A stretch of 43,907 nt of DNA, from contig NZ_CAJAXH010000137.1 in the NCBI RefSeq assembly GCF_903946935.1, forward strand, positions 1 through 43,907, written 5' to 3'. Source of the stretch: an uncultured Thiodictyon sp. Its GTDB lineage: Bacteria; Pseudomonadota; Gammaproteobacteria; Chromatiales; Chromatiaceae. The translations under genes were made by a program, and so were the position numbers. A model generated the notes under the pieces. That model had not been told where the DNA came from. It searched no databases and saw only the letters and a list, made by a program, of their open reading frames with translations. Position 1 is the stretch's first letter. The number at the start of each line of letters is the position of its first letter. Below, piece after piece: positions 1 through 7,926 of this stretch.

Positions 1-141
1 ATTGTTGACGCTCGTGATCGGTTACGAGGACAGGCGCAGGACGAAGCAAGGGCATCGAAAAAACCAGAGTGGATCACGAAGTTTGCATCTTACAACGCGC
101 TCTTCAGAAACGGTATTAGGATTTTCATCCTGCGGTACTAG
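1..141 (+). CDS. Possible 3' end of an upstream reading frame, unidentified
   Basis: Frame 1 is open from the first base to a TAG at 139-141, about 46 codons, ending in KFASYNALFRNGIRIFILRY. I do not recognise it. It is less GC-rich than the Rhs coding that starts at its stop codon, so it could be the C-terminal tip of an Rhs gene to the left or a chance open frame. The neighbouring Rhs frame has a stop at 117-119, so the two are not continuous. Confidence 0.22.
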   Translation: MVDARDRLRGQAQDEARASKKPEWITKFASYNALFRNGIRIFILRY

Positions 142-254
142 GCCGCCTCGCCTGGATCGAAGACCAGGCCGGCCGCGAGGCCTATTCCTACGACGCCCGC
201 GGCACTGTCGCCGGCCAGGTCCGACGCCTCAACGGTCTCGACTTCATCACCCGC

Positions 255-2204
255 ATGGACCACGATGCGCAGGAGCGCCTGACCCGCCTCACCTACCCGG
301 ACGGCACGGCGGTCGATTATGTCTATAACACGATGGGCAAGCTCACGGCTATCCCCGGCTTCGTCACCGCCATCGACTATGCACCCACTGGCCAGAAGAC
401 CGCATTCACCTTCGCCAACGGCGTTCAGAGCACCTATGGCTACGACAGCCGCCAGCGGCTCGCTCAACTGCGCAGCACCCGGGGCACCGCAGTCCTGCAA
501 GACCTGGCCTATAGCTACGACGGGGCGAGCAATATCGTGCGCATCGCCGACCGCCGCCCGGTCAAGACCCCCGAAGACCGTAGCGCCGACTATGCCTATG
601 ACGACCTCTACCGCCTGACCCAGGCCACCGCCCCCGCCTGGTCCGAGGGTTACCGCTACGACAGCATCGGCAATATGACCTTCAAGTCCGACCTGGGTGC
701 CATGACCTACGGCGCCGGCAGCGCCGGACCCCACGCACTCACCGCCGCGGCCGGCATCAGCTACGGCTATGACGCCAACGGCAACCTGGCCGCCAAGCAG
801 GGCTTTGCCTATGGCTTCGACTACCGCGACCGGCTCACGCGGGTCGACCGCACCGGCGACGGCGCCGTCATCAATTATGCCTACGACTCCGGATTCGACC
901 GCAAGCGCAAGACCGTCACCCTGGGCGGCCAATCCCAGACCACACTCTATGTCGACCGCTATACCGAACTGCGCGGCGACCGGCTCATCAAGCAGCTCTA
1001 CGCCGGCGACCGGCTGGTCGCGCGAGTCAGCGTCGCACCCTTCCGCCCCAGTATGCTGGCCGGCTGGAACCCGCCCCGAACCCCGCTGGATCTGGATGTG
1101 AATCCCAAGGACGGCGTCATCAGCCTCGGCGAACTGCGCGCCTCGGGCGCCAACCCCGCCCTGGTCGAGCCGGGCGAGGCGATCGACGCGCTGCGCATCT
1201 ATCAATTGAACCGCGAGGCCAATCCCGGGCTGCTGCCCTTCGCCACGCTCGCCGCCGCACTGCACGAGCAGGGGGCTCTTCCGCCGCCCGCGGAGAGCCG
1301 AACCTTGTTCTATCTGCCGGATCATCTGGGGAGCGCCAGTGCGGTGATGGACTCCGGCGGGGGCTTGGTCGAGGAGTCGGTGTTCTATCCATATGGGAAG
1401 GATCGGGTACGCACCGGGGGGTATGAGAGTGAGTATCGGTTTACGGGGAAGGAGTTGGATGGGGAGACAGGGCTGACTTATTTCGGGGCGAGGTATTATG
1501 ATTCACTCACTGCGAGTTTTATCAGTGTTGATCCTATGACTTTTGAAGGCAAGCCTACTGCGGCCAGTGATCGCACTGCTCTGCCTAACTACAGATATGC
1601 GAGTTCAAACCCGCTGGCACTGCTGGACCAGAAAGGATTTGCATCGGTGGGAAGCAAAGAATGGAATCACGAGCTAATTAACTCAAGAAGCAATGATCGC
1701 CCTAAATTTGAAGCAATGAAGAAAGAATACAAAATCTGGCAGCAGCACGGCGGCCCAGAAAATGCAGCTCAAATGGCATACAACGAAGAATACCTCAAAG
1801 GCCTTAATCGAACGATAAATTTTGTCCAAGGCGTAAAGGGGGTTGCTGACATTTTTGTTCACTTTGGTGGAGCGCTTGCAGGCCCCATGGGGCAGAAGAT
1901 TGTAACCGTATACGACGCGGCGGATAGTATCGTTCCGGCGGCTGTCACATGTCTGCAAGATGGCTGCAGTAAAGAATACGTCGCAAGGGAAGCGGCTGGC
2001 ATAGCGACGAACATGTTCGTGGATAAGGTTGCAGGGCATCTCATGGATAAATATTTCCCGATTAGCGTGGAAAATGGAAGCATTCCTTTATCGAAAGTCA
2101 CTCTGGAAAATATCGGTGTTAGCATCAATTTAGGACGTGCACAAGCCGAGGCCGCCTATACTGGTGGATCGCTTCTCGTTAAGGAGGTCTTTTTCGGGCA
2201 TTGA
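255..2204 (+). CDS. Rhs/YD-repeat protein, 5'-truncated core with variable C-terminal tip
   Basis: Rhs/YD-repeat proteins form a cage around a toxic C-terminal domain and are usually secreted polymorphic toxins. YD-type repeats (YAYDDLYRLT, YGYDANGNLA and similar) fill about residues 1-240. The core closes at about 390-450 with TGKELDGETGLTYFGARYYD followed by ISVDP and NPLALLDQKG. After about residue 455 the sequence is AT-richer and unlike the core, as expected for an exchangeable tip; I cannot assign its toxin class. An insertion at about 265-345, between the YD repeats and the core closure, holds an Asp-rich EF-hand/dockerin-like segment (D279-E293). Recognisable Rhs sequence continues upstream of this ATG to about base 138, then meets a stop at 117-119. 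No signal peptide, N-terminal domain or ribosome site is visible, so this is probably a displaced fragment. No immunity gene is recognised downstream. Confidence 0.75.
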   Translation: MDHDAQERLTRLTYPDGTAVDYVYNTMGKLTAIPGFVTAIDYAPTGQKTAFTFANGVQSTYGYDSRQRLAQLRSTRGTAVLQDLAYSYDGASNIVRIADRRPVKTPEDRSADYAYDDLYRLTQATAPAWSEGYRYDSIGNMTFKSDLGAMTYGAGSAGPHALTAAAGISYGYDANGNLAAKQGFAYGFDYRDRLTRVDRTGDGAVINYAYDSGFDRKRKTVTLGGQSQTTLYVDRYTELRGDRLIKQLYAGDRLVARVSVAPFRPSMLAGWNPPRTPLDLDVNPKDGVISLGELRASGANPALVEPGEAIDALRIYQLNREANPGLLPFATLAAALHEQGALPPPAESRTLFYLPDHLGSASAVMDSGGGLVEESVFYPYGKDRVRTGGYESEYRFTGKELDGETGLTYFGARYYDSLTASFISVDPMTFEGKPTAASDRTALPNYRYASSNPLALLDQKGFASVGSKEWNHELINSRSNDRPKFEAMKKEYKIWQQHGGPENAAQMAYNEEYLKGLNRTINFVQGVKGVADIFVHFGGALAGPMGQKIVTVYDAADSIVPAAVTCLQDGCSKEYVAREAAGIATNMFVDKVAGHLMDKYFPISVENGSIPLSKVTLENIGVSINLGRAQAEAAYTGGSLLVKEVFFGH

Positions 2205-2248
2205 ACTGGTTACCACGTTCTGCTTGGGAAACCGATCGCGGAAGGACC

Positions 2249-2329
2249 GTAGGTTTGGGTGACGAAGGAACCCCAACGCCAACCATCGGCGGTCGGCAAT
2301 GTTGGGGTTCGTCCCTCACCCCAACCTAC
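2249..2329. repeat. REP-type palindrome, copy 1 (81 bp)
   Basis: The ends GTAGGTT and the reverse complement AACCTAC bound an imperfect 29-bp inverted repeat, with a further GGGGT/ACCCC hairpin inside each arm and a centre of about 23 bp. It lies between the Rhs fragment and the transposase gene. The 5' GTAG matches the tetranucleotide usual at the foot of REP hairpins recognised by RAYT proteins. Confidence 0.85.
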
Positions 2330-2362
2330 GCCGACCGGGCGATGACGCAATGGCGTAGGACC

Positions 2363-2443
2363 GTAGGTTGGGGTGACGAAGGAACCCCAACAACAACCAT
2401 CGGCGGCCGGCGATGTTGGGGTTCGTCCCTCACCCCAGCCTAC
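2363..2443. repeat. REP-type palindrome, copy 2 (81 bp)
   Basis: Second copy, same orientation and length as copy 1, separated from it by 33 bp. It ends 34 bp before the ATG of the transposase. The pair forms the tandem arrangement commonly seen for REP elements beside their RAYT gene. Confidence 0.85.
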
Positions 2444-2477
2444 TGTGATGTAAAGATCGACGGAGGCGTGGAGAAGA

Positions 2478-3017
2478 ATGCGATACCGGCGAGCGATCAT
2501 CGAGGGCGCGACCTATTTCTTTACGGTCAATCTCGCTGATCGGTCACGCCGGTTATTGGTGGAACAGGTGGCGGACCTGCGCACGGTGGTGCGGCGCGTG
2601 CGCCAGGACCATCCGTTTGACATCCTGGCCTGGTGCGTACTGCCGGAGCATCTGCACGCGGTCTGGGCGCTGCCGCCCGGTGACGCGGATTATGCGATGC
2701 GCTGGGGTTTGATCAAGGCGGGATTTTCACGCTGCGTCGCCCAGGGTGAGCATATCCGTGAGAGTCGTTTGATGAAAGGGGAACGGGGGATCTGGCAACG
2801 GCGCTATTGGGAGCATGTGATCAGAGATGGCCAAGACCTGGAACGACACATCGATTACACGCACTTCAACCCGGTGAAGCATGGCTATGTGCAAGCAGTT
2901 CGCGATTGGCCCTATTCGTCCTTTCACACCTATGTACGCGCGGGGTTGTTATCGAATGATTGGGGATATCCGGCACCCGGCAATGGTGAATCCGGCGAAG
3001 ACTGTAGGTTGGGGTGA
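2478..3017 (+). CDS. REP-associated tyrosine transposase (RAYT, IS200-like Y1 family)
   Basis: This is a single-strand DNA nuclease/transposase of the Y1-HUH superfamily that cuts REP hairpins. The N-terminus MRYRRAIIEGATYFFTVNLA is typical of RAYTs. The HUH metal-binding motif is in LPEHLHAVW at about residues 54-62, and the probable nucleophilic tyrosine is in HIDYTHFNPVKHGYV near residue 120. At 179 aa the length is normal. GGAG sequences sit just before the ATG. The stop codon lies inside the third REP copy, so gene and repeat are physically joined. The protein looks intact. Confidence 0.9.
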   Translation: MRYRRAIIEGATYFFTVNLADRSRRLLVEQVADLRTVVRRVRQDHPFDILAWCVLPEHLHAVWALPPGDADYAMRWGLIKAGFSRCVAQGEHIRESRLMKGERGIWQRRYWEHVIRDGQDLERHIDYTHFNPVKHGYVQAVRDWPYSSFHTYVRAGLLSNDWGYPAPGNGESGEDCRLG

Positions 3018-3084
3018 CGAAGGAACCCCAACACCAACCATCGGTGGCCGGCAATGTTGGGGTTCGTTCCTCACCCCAACCTAC
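3004..3084. repeat. REP-type palindrome, copy 3 (81 bp)
   Basis: Third copy in the same orientation, overlapping the last 14 bases of the transposase gene. It is nearly identical to copies 1 and 2 in both arms and differs at a few central bases. With copies 1 and 2 it brackets the RAYT gene. Confidence 0.85.
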
Positions 3085-3116
3085 GGTGGAAGGCAGGTCA
3101 ACAACGGTAAGGCAAG

Positions 3117-3851
3117 ATGACCATGAAGACGAGCACACTGAACTGGCTGGCGGCCTGCTTTGCCTTGGCCGCCTCATGCCCGGCCGCCGCGGACACCGCA
3201 AACCCGCTCACCGGCACCTATTACGGCACCGCCACCATCGACACTCCGGCCAGCATCGGCACCATCGACCTGGCCTTTTATCTCGATGTCACCGGCTCGG
3301 CCATCCAGAGCGCCCGGAGCTACATCGACTTGGGCCAGACCCTGCTCTTTCCTGCCGTCGCGCCCCCGATCGGCGGCAAGGACGTGGGGCCCCGGGTCAG
3401 CGGGAGCCTGGGTCCCACCGGCTTCAGCCTGAGTTCCCAGTCGTTCCAATCGGTAGTCAGCGGCAAGACCGTCAACCGCCGGATCGTGCTAAACCAGGCC
3501 ACTGTCGGTAACGGCGGGACCTCCCTCTCCGGAACCTATACCGAGACCGTCACCGGCCTCACGCCGGAGGACCTGGTCATCAGCGGGACCTTCATCCTCG
3601 CCAAGCCCCTGCCGATCACCGCCAGCAACGCCGCGGATCTCAACGGCGATGGCTGTCTGACCCTGGCCGAAATCCGCGCCGGCGGCAGTGACCCGGCCGC
3701 CATCGAATTCAGCGACCTCAGCGCCGCGCTCAATCTTTTCCACCAGACCGGGGCCAGCCTGCACGTCGGCGACCCGCCGGGTCCCAATTGCACCAACGGT
3801 GAACAGACGCTACAGCAGGCCCTGCGGGACTATCAGGCGGCCCAGCACTAG
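3117..3851 (+). CDS. Secreted protein with EF-hand-like motif, function unknown
   Basis: A 244-residue protein of no family I recognise. Residues 1-25 form a Sec signal peptide (hydrophobic LNWLAACFALAASC, cleavage after AAA). The middle, about 30-160, is Gly/Ser/Thr-rich and probably beta-stranded. Residues 174-185 (D174, N176, D178, C180, T182, E185) fit a calcium-binding EF-hand or dockerin loop, followed by EIRAGGSDPAAIE, which closely resembles a segment inserted in the Rhs protein at the left of the window. The start is ATG 3117; ATG 3123 is an alternative. An AAGGCAAG sequence upstream can serve as ribosome site. It is probably exported with the next gene, 56 bp away. Confidence 0.65.
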   Translation: MTMKTSTLNWLAACFALAASCPAAADTANPLTGTYYGTATIDTPASIGTIDLAFYLDVTGSAIQSARSYIDLGQTLLFPAVAPPIGGKDVGPRVSGSLGPTGFSLSSQSFQSVVSGKTVNRRIVLNQATVGNGGTSLSGTYTETVTGLTPEDLVISGTFILAKPLPITASNAADLNGDGCLTLAEIRAGGSDPAAIEFSDLSAALNLFHQTGASLHVGDPPGPNCTNGEQTLQQALRDYQAAQH

Positions 3852-3907
3852 CGGCGGGGAACACGGCAGGCGACGATCAAGCCCACGGCGACCACGAGGC
3901 AAGAACC

Positions 3908-4774
3908 ATGAACGGCAAACGGATCAGACAGCTTCTCAGCGGGGGGCTCGCACTCCTGGGTGCGGCCGGCGTCACCACCGTGCAGGCGGCGGGCGAGGCC
4001 TTATCGCTGCGGATCGGCCCCGCCTTGGCCAATGGTGTCACCACGGCCGTGGTCGAGATCCGAAACCCCGCGGACGTGGAGGCCTTCAGCCTGGAGTTGA
4101 GCTTCGCGAGCGGTCAGACCCTGAGCCTGCCGACCACGGGTTGGTTCACCCGTGGCGGTTATTTCCCCGCGTCACCCTTCGGCCCGGCCCCCGCTGCCGA
4201 ACTGAACGACTACATCGACAGCATCGCCCGCACCCGGGTCTATCTGGATGGATTCCATCCGTCCGCCGGCTCGGGTGCAGTCGGTGGTGTGACCTTTAAG
4301 GTCGCTGCCGGGGCCAAACCGAAAATCGATGATGACCCGGCCGACGCCCAGGTCATCGCGCTGTCCGGGAAGTTCTGGTCCCGTTCTCTACAACGAGAGA
4401 TCAGCTTTCTCGCGGTCACCGCCGAGTTCACGGTGGCCGCCTCCCAAGACGGTGACGGGGACGGCATCCCGGATAGCCTGGACAACTGCCCCACGGTGAA
4501 TAATCCCGATCAGACCGACAGCAACGGCAACGGTGTAGGCGATGCCTGCGACACCCCGCCGCTGGACACTGACGGCGATGGCATTCCGGACTCGATCGAC
4601 CCGGACGACGACAACGACGGCGTGCTGGACGCGAGCGACAATTGCCCGCTGGTGGCGAATCCGGATCAGGCCGACGACGATCGGGACGGCATCGGCAATG
4701 CCTGCGATCCGACACCGCGCTTGTGCCGGGAGTGTCTGCCAGGCCGGGGGGGGTGGCGGGCAATCCTGCATTAG
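3908..4774 (+). CDS. Secreted protein with thrombospondin type 3 calcium-binding repeats
   Basis: A 288-residue protein with a signal peptide (residues 1-27, LLSGGLALLGAAGVTTVQAA). A domain at about 30-175 may be a cohesin-like or other beta-sandwich fold. TSP3 repeats fill about 180-275: DGDGDGIPDSLDNCP, then DTDGDGIPDS and DDRDGIGNACD, with paired cysteines. Such repeats bind calcium and stiffen exported proteins. The last 20 residues (after CDPTPRLC) read poorly and cross a run of eight G at 4746-4753, so the true C-terminus may lie in another frame. No sortase or PEP-CTERM anchor is visible in this frame. Confidence 0.7.
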   Translation: MNGKRIRQLLSGGLALLGAAGVTTVQAAGEALSLRIGPALANGVTTAVVEIRNPADVEAFSLELSFASGQTLSLPTTGWFTRGGYFPASPFGPAPAAELNDYIDSIARTRVYLDGFHPSAGSGAVGGVTFKVAAGAKPKIDDDPADAQVIALSGKFWSRSLQREISFLAVTAEFTVAASQDGDGDGIPDSLDNCPTVNNPDQTDSNGNGVGDACDTPPLDTDGDGIPDSIDPDDDNDGVLDASDNCPLVANPDQADDDRDGIGNACDPTPRLCRECLPGRGGWRAILH

Positions 4775-4886
4775 CGGCGAGCGAGGGCGACCCCGGCCGA
4801 TGCCCACGGCGACAATCGTGGGCATGGCCGCTAACCGGCCCGGTCGCAAGACCGCAGCGCTCCGCCCGTCGGCCGGGCGGCGCGTC

Positions 4887-5555
4887 TCAGTCCAGGTCGG
4901 GCGTCTCGCCGGTCGCGATATAGACCACCCGCTCGGCGATATTGGTCGCGCGGTCGGCTACCCGCTCGTAGAGGTGCGCGACCCGGGAGAGCGCGAGACC
5001 CGGTGCCGCCTGCGCCGGGTCCTCGCGGATCGCCGCGACGATGGCCGCGACCAACTCACCCTCAAGTGCGTCGACCGCATCGTCGCGGGTCGCCACCGCG
5101 CGCGCCATCGCAGCGTCGCCCCCGGCACACCCGTAGGCCGCCATGGCGTCGCAGAACATGGCCACCGCCGCCGCGCCCATCTCGGCGATCGGCGCCACCA
5201 GCGCCGCCGGGAAGCGCGGCTGCTCATGGCGCAACAGCAGCCGGGCGACATCGGCCGCGTAGTCCCCGATCCGCTCCAACTCAGCCACCAACTCCATGGA
5301 GGCGCCAACGATCCGCAGGTCGAGGCCCGCCGGCTGGTAGGCGGCCAACACCAGCAGGGCCTCCTGTTCCAGCAGACGGCGCTGCCGATTGATCGCCGCG
5401 TCGCCGGCGACGATCGCCCGCGCCAGTTCCAGGTCCTGCCCGCTCAGTGCCTCCAGCGACTGGCGCAGGGCCAACTCGACCTGAGCCCCGAGGGCCAACA
5501 AGGCCTCGTGCAACGCCGCGCGCTTCTTTTCCACCAACAACCGTGACTGGGGCAA
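4887..5555 (-). CDS. phoU: PhoU-family phosphate-signalling protein
   Basis: PhoU links the Pst phosphate transporter to the PhoR/PhoB two-component system and represses it when phosphate is ample. The protein shows the two tandem three-helix PhoU repeats, with ELERIGDYAADVARL in the first and LYERVADRATNIAERVVYIA in the second, and the usual C-terminus ATGETPDLD. I placed the start at TTG 5555 because AGGAG lies 8 nt upstream; this gives 222 residues, normal for the family. A longer frame runs to TTG 5615. No pst, phoB or phoR gene is nearby, but the genes to the right concern phosphate and phospholipids. Confidence 0.85.
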   Translation of the reverse strand: MPQSRLLVEKKRAALHEALLALGAQVELALRQSLEALSGQDLELARAIVAGDAAINRQRRLLEQEALLVLAAYQPAGLDLRIVGASMELVAELERIGDYAADVARLLLRHEQPRFPAALVAPIAEMGAAAVAMFCDAMAAYGCAGGDAAMARAVATRDDAVDALEGELVAAIVAAIREDPAQAAPGLALSRVAHLYERVADRATNIAERVVYIATGETPDLD

Positions 5556-5709
5556 CCTGGCTTCTCCTGCTGTTTCATGTCGATATAGGTTTTCACCTCC
5601 CAGCACGCTATGCAATAGCCTTGCTGCAACAAAACCTGGCTAAAGTGTAGGCGGCTCACCGGCGCCCCGGGCAGAATGCCGATCACCTTTAACCTAGAAA
5701 TAGCAGTTG

Positions 5710-5860
5710 TCACGCCAAGACGCCAAGCTCGCCAAGATTTTTTTGGTGCGTTATCGGCGTTGGGCCAGTCACCCGGAGGGTGATCCGGATAGCGGCTCTA
5801 CCCGATTGTATTTCTTGGCGAGCTTGGCGCCTTGGCGTGAGCAATTCCCGGGTTAGGTTT
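5710..5860. repeat. CGCCAAG inverted-repeat element, copy A
   Basis: A 131-bp element (5710-5840) with 28-bp terminal inverted repeats that begin TCACGCCAAG and end CTTGGCGTGA, matching at 27 of 28 positions. A conserved flank (GCAATTCCCGGGTTAGG) follows. Copies lie at 12.9, 16.1, 18.8 and 29.9 kb. It encodes no protein. Confidence 0.85.
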
Positions 5861-5891
5861 AAGAATCAGCGGAGGTTCCATGTCCCATCGT

Positions 5892-6006
5892 TACCGTGAA
5901 AGTCGCGCCGGGAGCGCGGTCCACTTCTCCCTCCCCTGTTGTGGGAGTGCGGGGTGGGGGAACGGCCACGGCGTCCGCCACTTTTATCTTGCGGGGTGGT
6001 GCGGGC
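5892..6006. repeat. Dispersed 115-bp repeat, copy 1
   Basis: From TACCGTGAAAGTCGCGCC to GGGGTGGTGCGGGC this stretch matches 9246-9359 closely, with few gaps. It holds a G/C-rich hairpin (CTCCCTCCCC with a G-rich partner). It covers the first codons of the longest phosphoesterase frame, which argues against the most upstream start for that gene. Confidence 0.8.
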
Positions 6007-6008
6007 CG

Positions 6009-7682
6009 GTGCGGGCGTCATGGCCTTTAGCTAGGCTGTTCGCCGCCGCGCTCATCCTGACACCGTCCGCCGCGTCCCTGGCCGCCGCACCCGACGAGAC
6101 CGCGGCGACACTCCGCAAGATCAATCACTTCGTCATCATCTATCAAGAAAACCACAGCTTCGACAATCTGTACGGGGGCTGGGAGGGGGTCGCCGGGCTG
6201 GCCAGCGCCGACCCGACCCACCGGCTACAGGTCAACCAGGCGGGCGCGGCCTTCGACTGTCTGCATCAGGTGGACGTCAACCTCAGCTCACCACCGCAAC
6301 CGGTCACCTGCACCGACGCCGCCAACGGGATCGCCAGCGCCTTTACGAACGCGCCCTTTCGGATCGAGGCCTGGATCGGCGCCGCCGACCGCACCTGCCC
6401 GGGGCCCGACACCCGGACCCACCACGGGGTCCCTAAGGGCGAGGGCCGGCCCGGCGGCTGCACCGCGGACCTGATGCATCGGTTCTACCAGGAGCAGTAT
6501 CAGCTCGACGGTGGGCGGATGGACCGCTATGTCGCCGGCAGCGATGCGACCGGCCTCACCATGGGCCACTACGACACCAAGCAGCTCCCGATCTACCGCT
6601 ATCTACACGGGCCGTCACACCCGCCCTACGCCATCGCCGACCACTTTTTCCAGGCGGCCTTCGGCGGGTCCTTTCTGAACCACCAATGGCTGATTGCCGC
6701 AGCGACCCCGGTGTTTACCGGAGCACTCAGCGACGGTTCAGCGGCGGACCCGCACTCGTTGGTGGACGCCGCCGGGATGCCCAGTGAGGCACCGCTCTAC
6801 CGCCCGAGCGGGCCGGTGAAGGACGCGCCGCTCACGGTGCAGTGCCCGGCCCCGGTCGCGGGTCTCGCGTGCGGGGACTTCGCGGTCAACACCATCCAGC
6901 CGGCCGCCCAGCCCTATCGGCCCAACACCCCAGCCGGCCAACGACTCCCGGCCCTGAGCCACCGCACCATCGGGGACAGTCTGAGCGCGGCCGGGATCGA
7001 TTGGGCCTGGTATGCGGGCGGCTGGTCCAACGCCAACGGCGACCTCGGGGCCGCAGGCTGGACCAACGGCAACGGTCCCCAATGCACGGACCCGGGCGCC
7101 GACCCGGCTGCCACCTTCCCGCACTGCCCGGATCGGCTCTTTCAGTACCATCACCAGCCGTTCAATTATTTCGCCGCCTATGCTCAAGGCACGCCCGCGC
7201 GGGCGGCCCACCTGCGCGACGAGCAGGCGTTCATCGCCCTGGCACAGACCCCCGGGGACGCGTGCCAACTCAAGCCGGTCAGCTTCGTGAAGCCGGGCGG
7301 GGCGGACAATGAGCACCCCGGCTACGCGAGCGAGGCGGCCGGGGGGGAACACCTGGTCAAACTGCTGCGGGCGGTCGCGGACGGGCCCTGTGCCAAGGAC
7401 ACCATGGTCATCGTGACCTATGACGAGTTCGGCGGCCAGTGGGACCACGTCCCGCCACCGGGGCAAGGCGACACCCCGGGGCCACACGACCAGTGGGGCC
7501 CCGGCACCCGCATCCCCGCCCTGATCGTCGCGCCCTTCCTCGCCGCCGACCAGGTGGTGGATCGGACCCCGCACGACACCACCTCGATCCTCGCAACCAT
7601 CGAGCACCGCTTCGGATTGGCGCCGCTCGGACCCCGCGACGCGGCGGTCGCCGACCTCGCCACGGTCTTTGCAGCCCACTGA
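6009..7682 (+). CDS. Secreted phosphoesterase, AcpA/phospholipase C type
   Basis: This belongs to the family that includes acid phosphatase AcpA and bacterial non-haemolytic phospholipases C (PF04185), which cleave phosphate esters in the periplasm or outside the cell. Visible motifs are HFVIIYQENHSFDNLYG near the N-terminus, with the family's catalytic-site Glu/Asn, then YDTKQLPIYRY, SFLNHQWLIAA and, near the C-terminus, VIVTYDEFGGQWDHVPPP. GTG 6009 is preferred because it gives a clean signal peptide (RASWPLARLFAAALILTPSA, cleavage near SLAAA). The frame is open back to ATG 5880, but that part is a dispersed repeat. Length about 557 residues. It lies divergently from phoU; a role in phosphate scavenging is inferred. 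Confidence 0.85.
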   Translation: MRASWPLARLFAAALILTPSAASLAAAPDETAATLRKINHFVIIYQENHSFDNLYGGWEGVAGLASADPTHRLQVNQAGAAFDCLHQVDVNLSSPPQPVTCTDAANGIASAFTNAPFRIEAWIGAADRTCPGPDTRTHHGVPKGEGRPGGCTADLMHRFYQEQYQLDGGRMDRYVAGSDATGLTMGHYDTKQLPIYRYLHGPSHPPYAIADHFFQAAFGGSFLNHQWLIAAATPVFTGALSDGSAADPHSLVDAAGMPSEAPLYRPSGPVKDAPLTVQCPAPVAGLACGDFAVNTIQPAAQPYRPNTPAGQRLPALSHRTIGDSLSAAGIDWAWYAGGWSNANGDLGAAGWTNGNGPQCTDPGADPAATFPHCPDRLFQYHHQPFNYFAAYAQGTPARAAHLRDEQAFIALAQTPGDACQLKPVSFVKPGGADNEHPGYASEAAGGEHLVKLLRAVADGPCAKDTMVIVTYDEFGGQWDHVPPPGQGDTPGPHDQWGPGTRIPALIVAPFLAADQVVDRTPHDTTSILATIEHRFGLAPLGPRDAAVADLATVFAAH

Positions 7683-7755
7683 GCGGGAGCGGTCGCGGCC
7701 CGGGGGCCATCAGGCGGCCCGCCGCCACATTCCTCGCCTCTCGTTCCCAGGCTCC

Positions 7756-7899
7756 GGCGTCACTGCCATTGAGTTAAGGGTTTCCCGTTCGCCCTGAGCC
7801 TGTCGAAGGGTGAACGGGAAATCCTTAACCTGCGGAAGTTAAGCCGTCCGTGGTTCGACAAGCTCACCACGAACGGCTTAACTTCATGGCAGTGACGCC
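7756..7899. repeat. Nested 144-bp palindrome between convergent genes
   Basis: Outer arms GGCGTCACTGCCAT (7756-7769) and its exact complement (7886-7899) enclose two further perfect-based hairpins, 7773-7829 (GTTAAGG...CCTTAAC) and 7838-7882 (GTTAAGCCG...CGGCTTAAC). The strand can therefore fold into a three-way junction. The hairpin tips carry variants of the widespread TGAGCCTGTCGAA / TTCGACAAGCTCA repeat. It lies between the convergent phosphoesterase and CorA-like genes and may also stop transcription. Confidence 0.85.
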
Positions 7900-7926
7900 G
7901 CAGCGTGGGAGCCAGAAGGTATGAGA

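Noticed and set aside
138-1325. Long minus-strand frame opposite the Rhs gene
   Set aside because: Low-complexity Gly/Val/Ala shadow of high-GC Rhs coding; the plus frame has clear YD repeats.
2201-2539. 112-codon plus-strand frame with repeated TVGWGDEGTPT peptides
   Set aside because: It is the translation of two REP palindromes; similar peptides appear on the other strand and at copy 3.
6738-7679. 313-codon minus-strand frame
   Set aside because: Shadow of the phosphoesterase, which has clear motifs on the plus strand.
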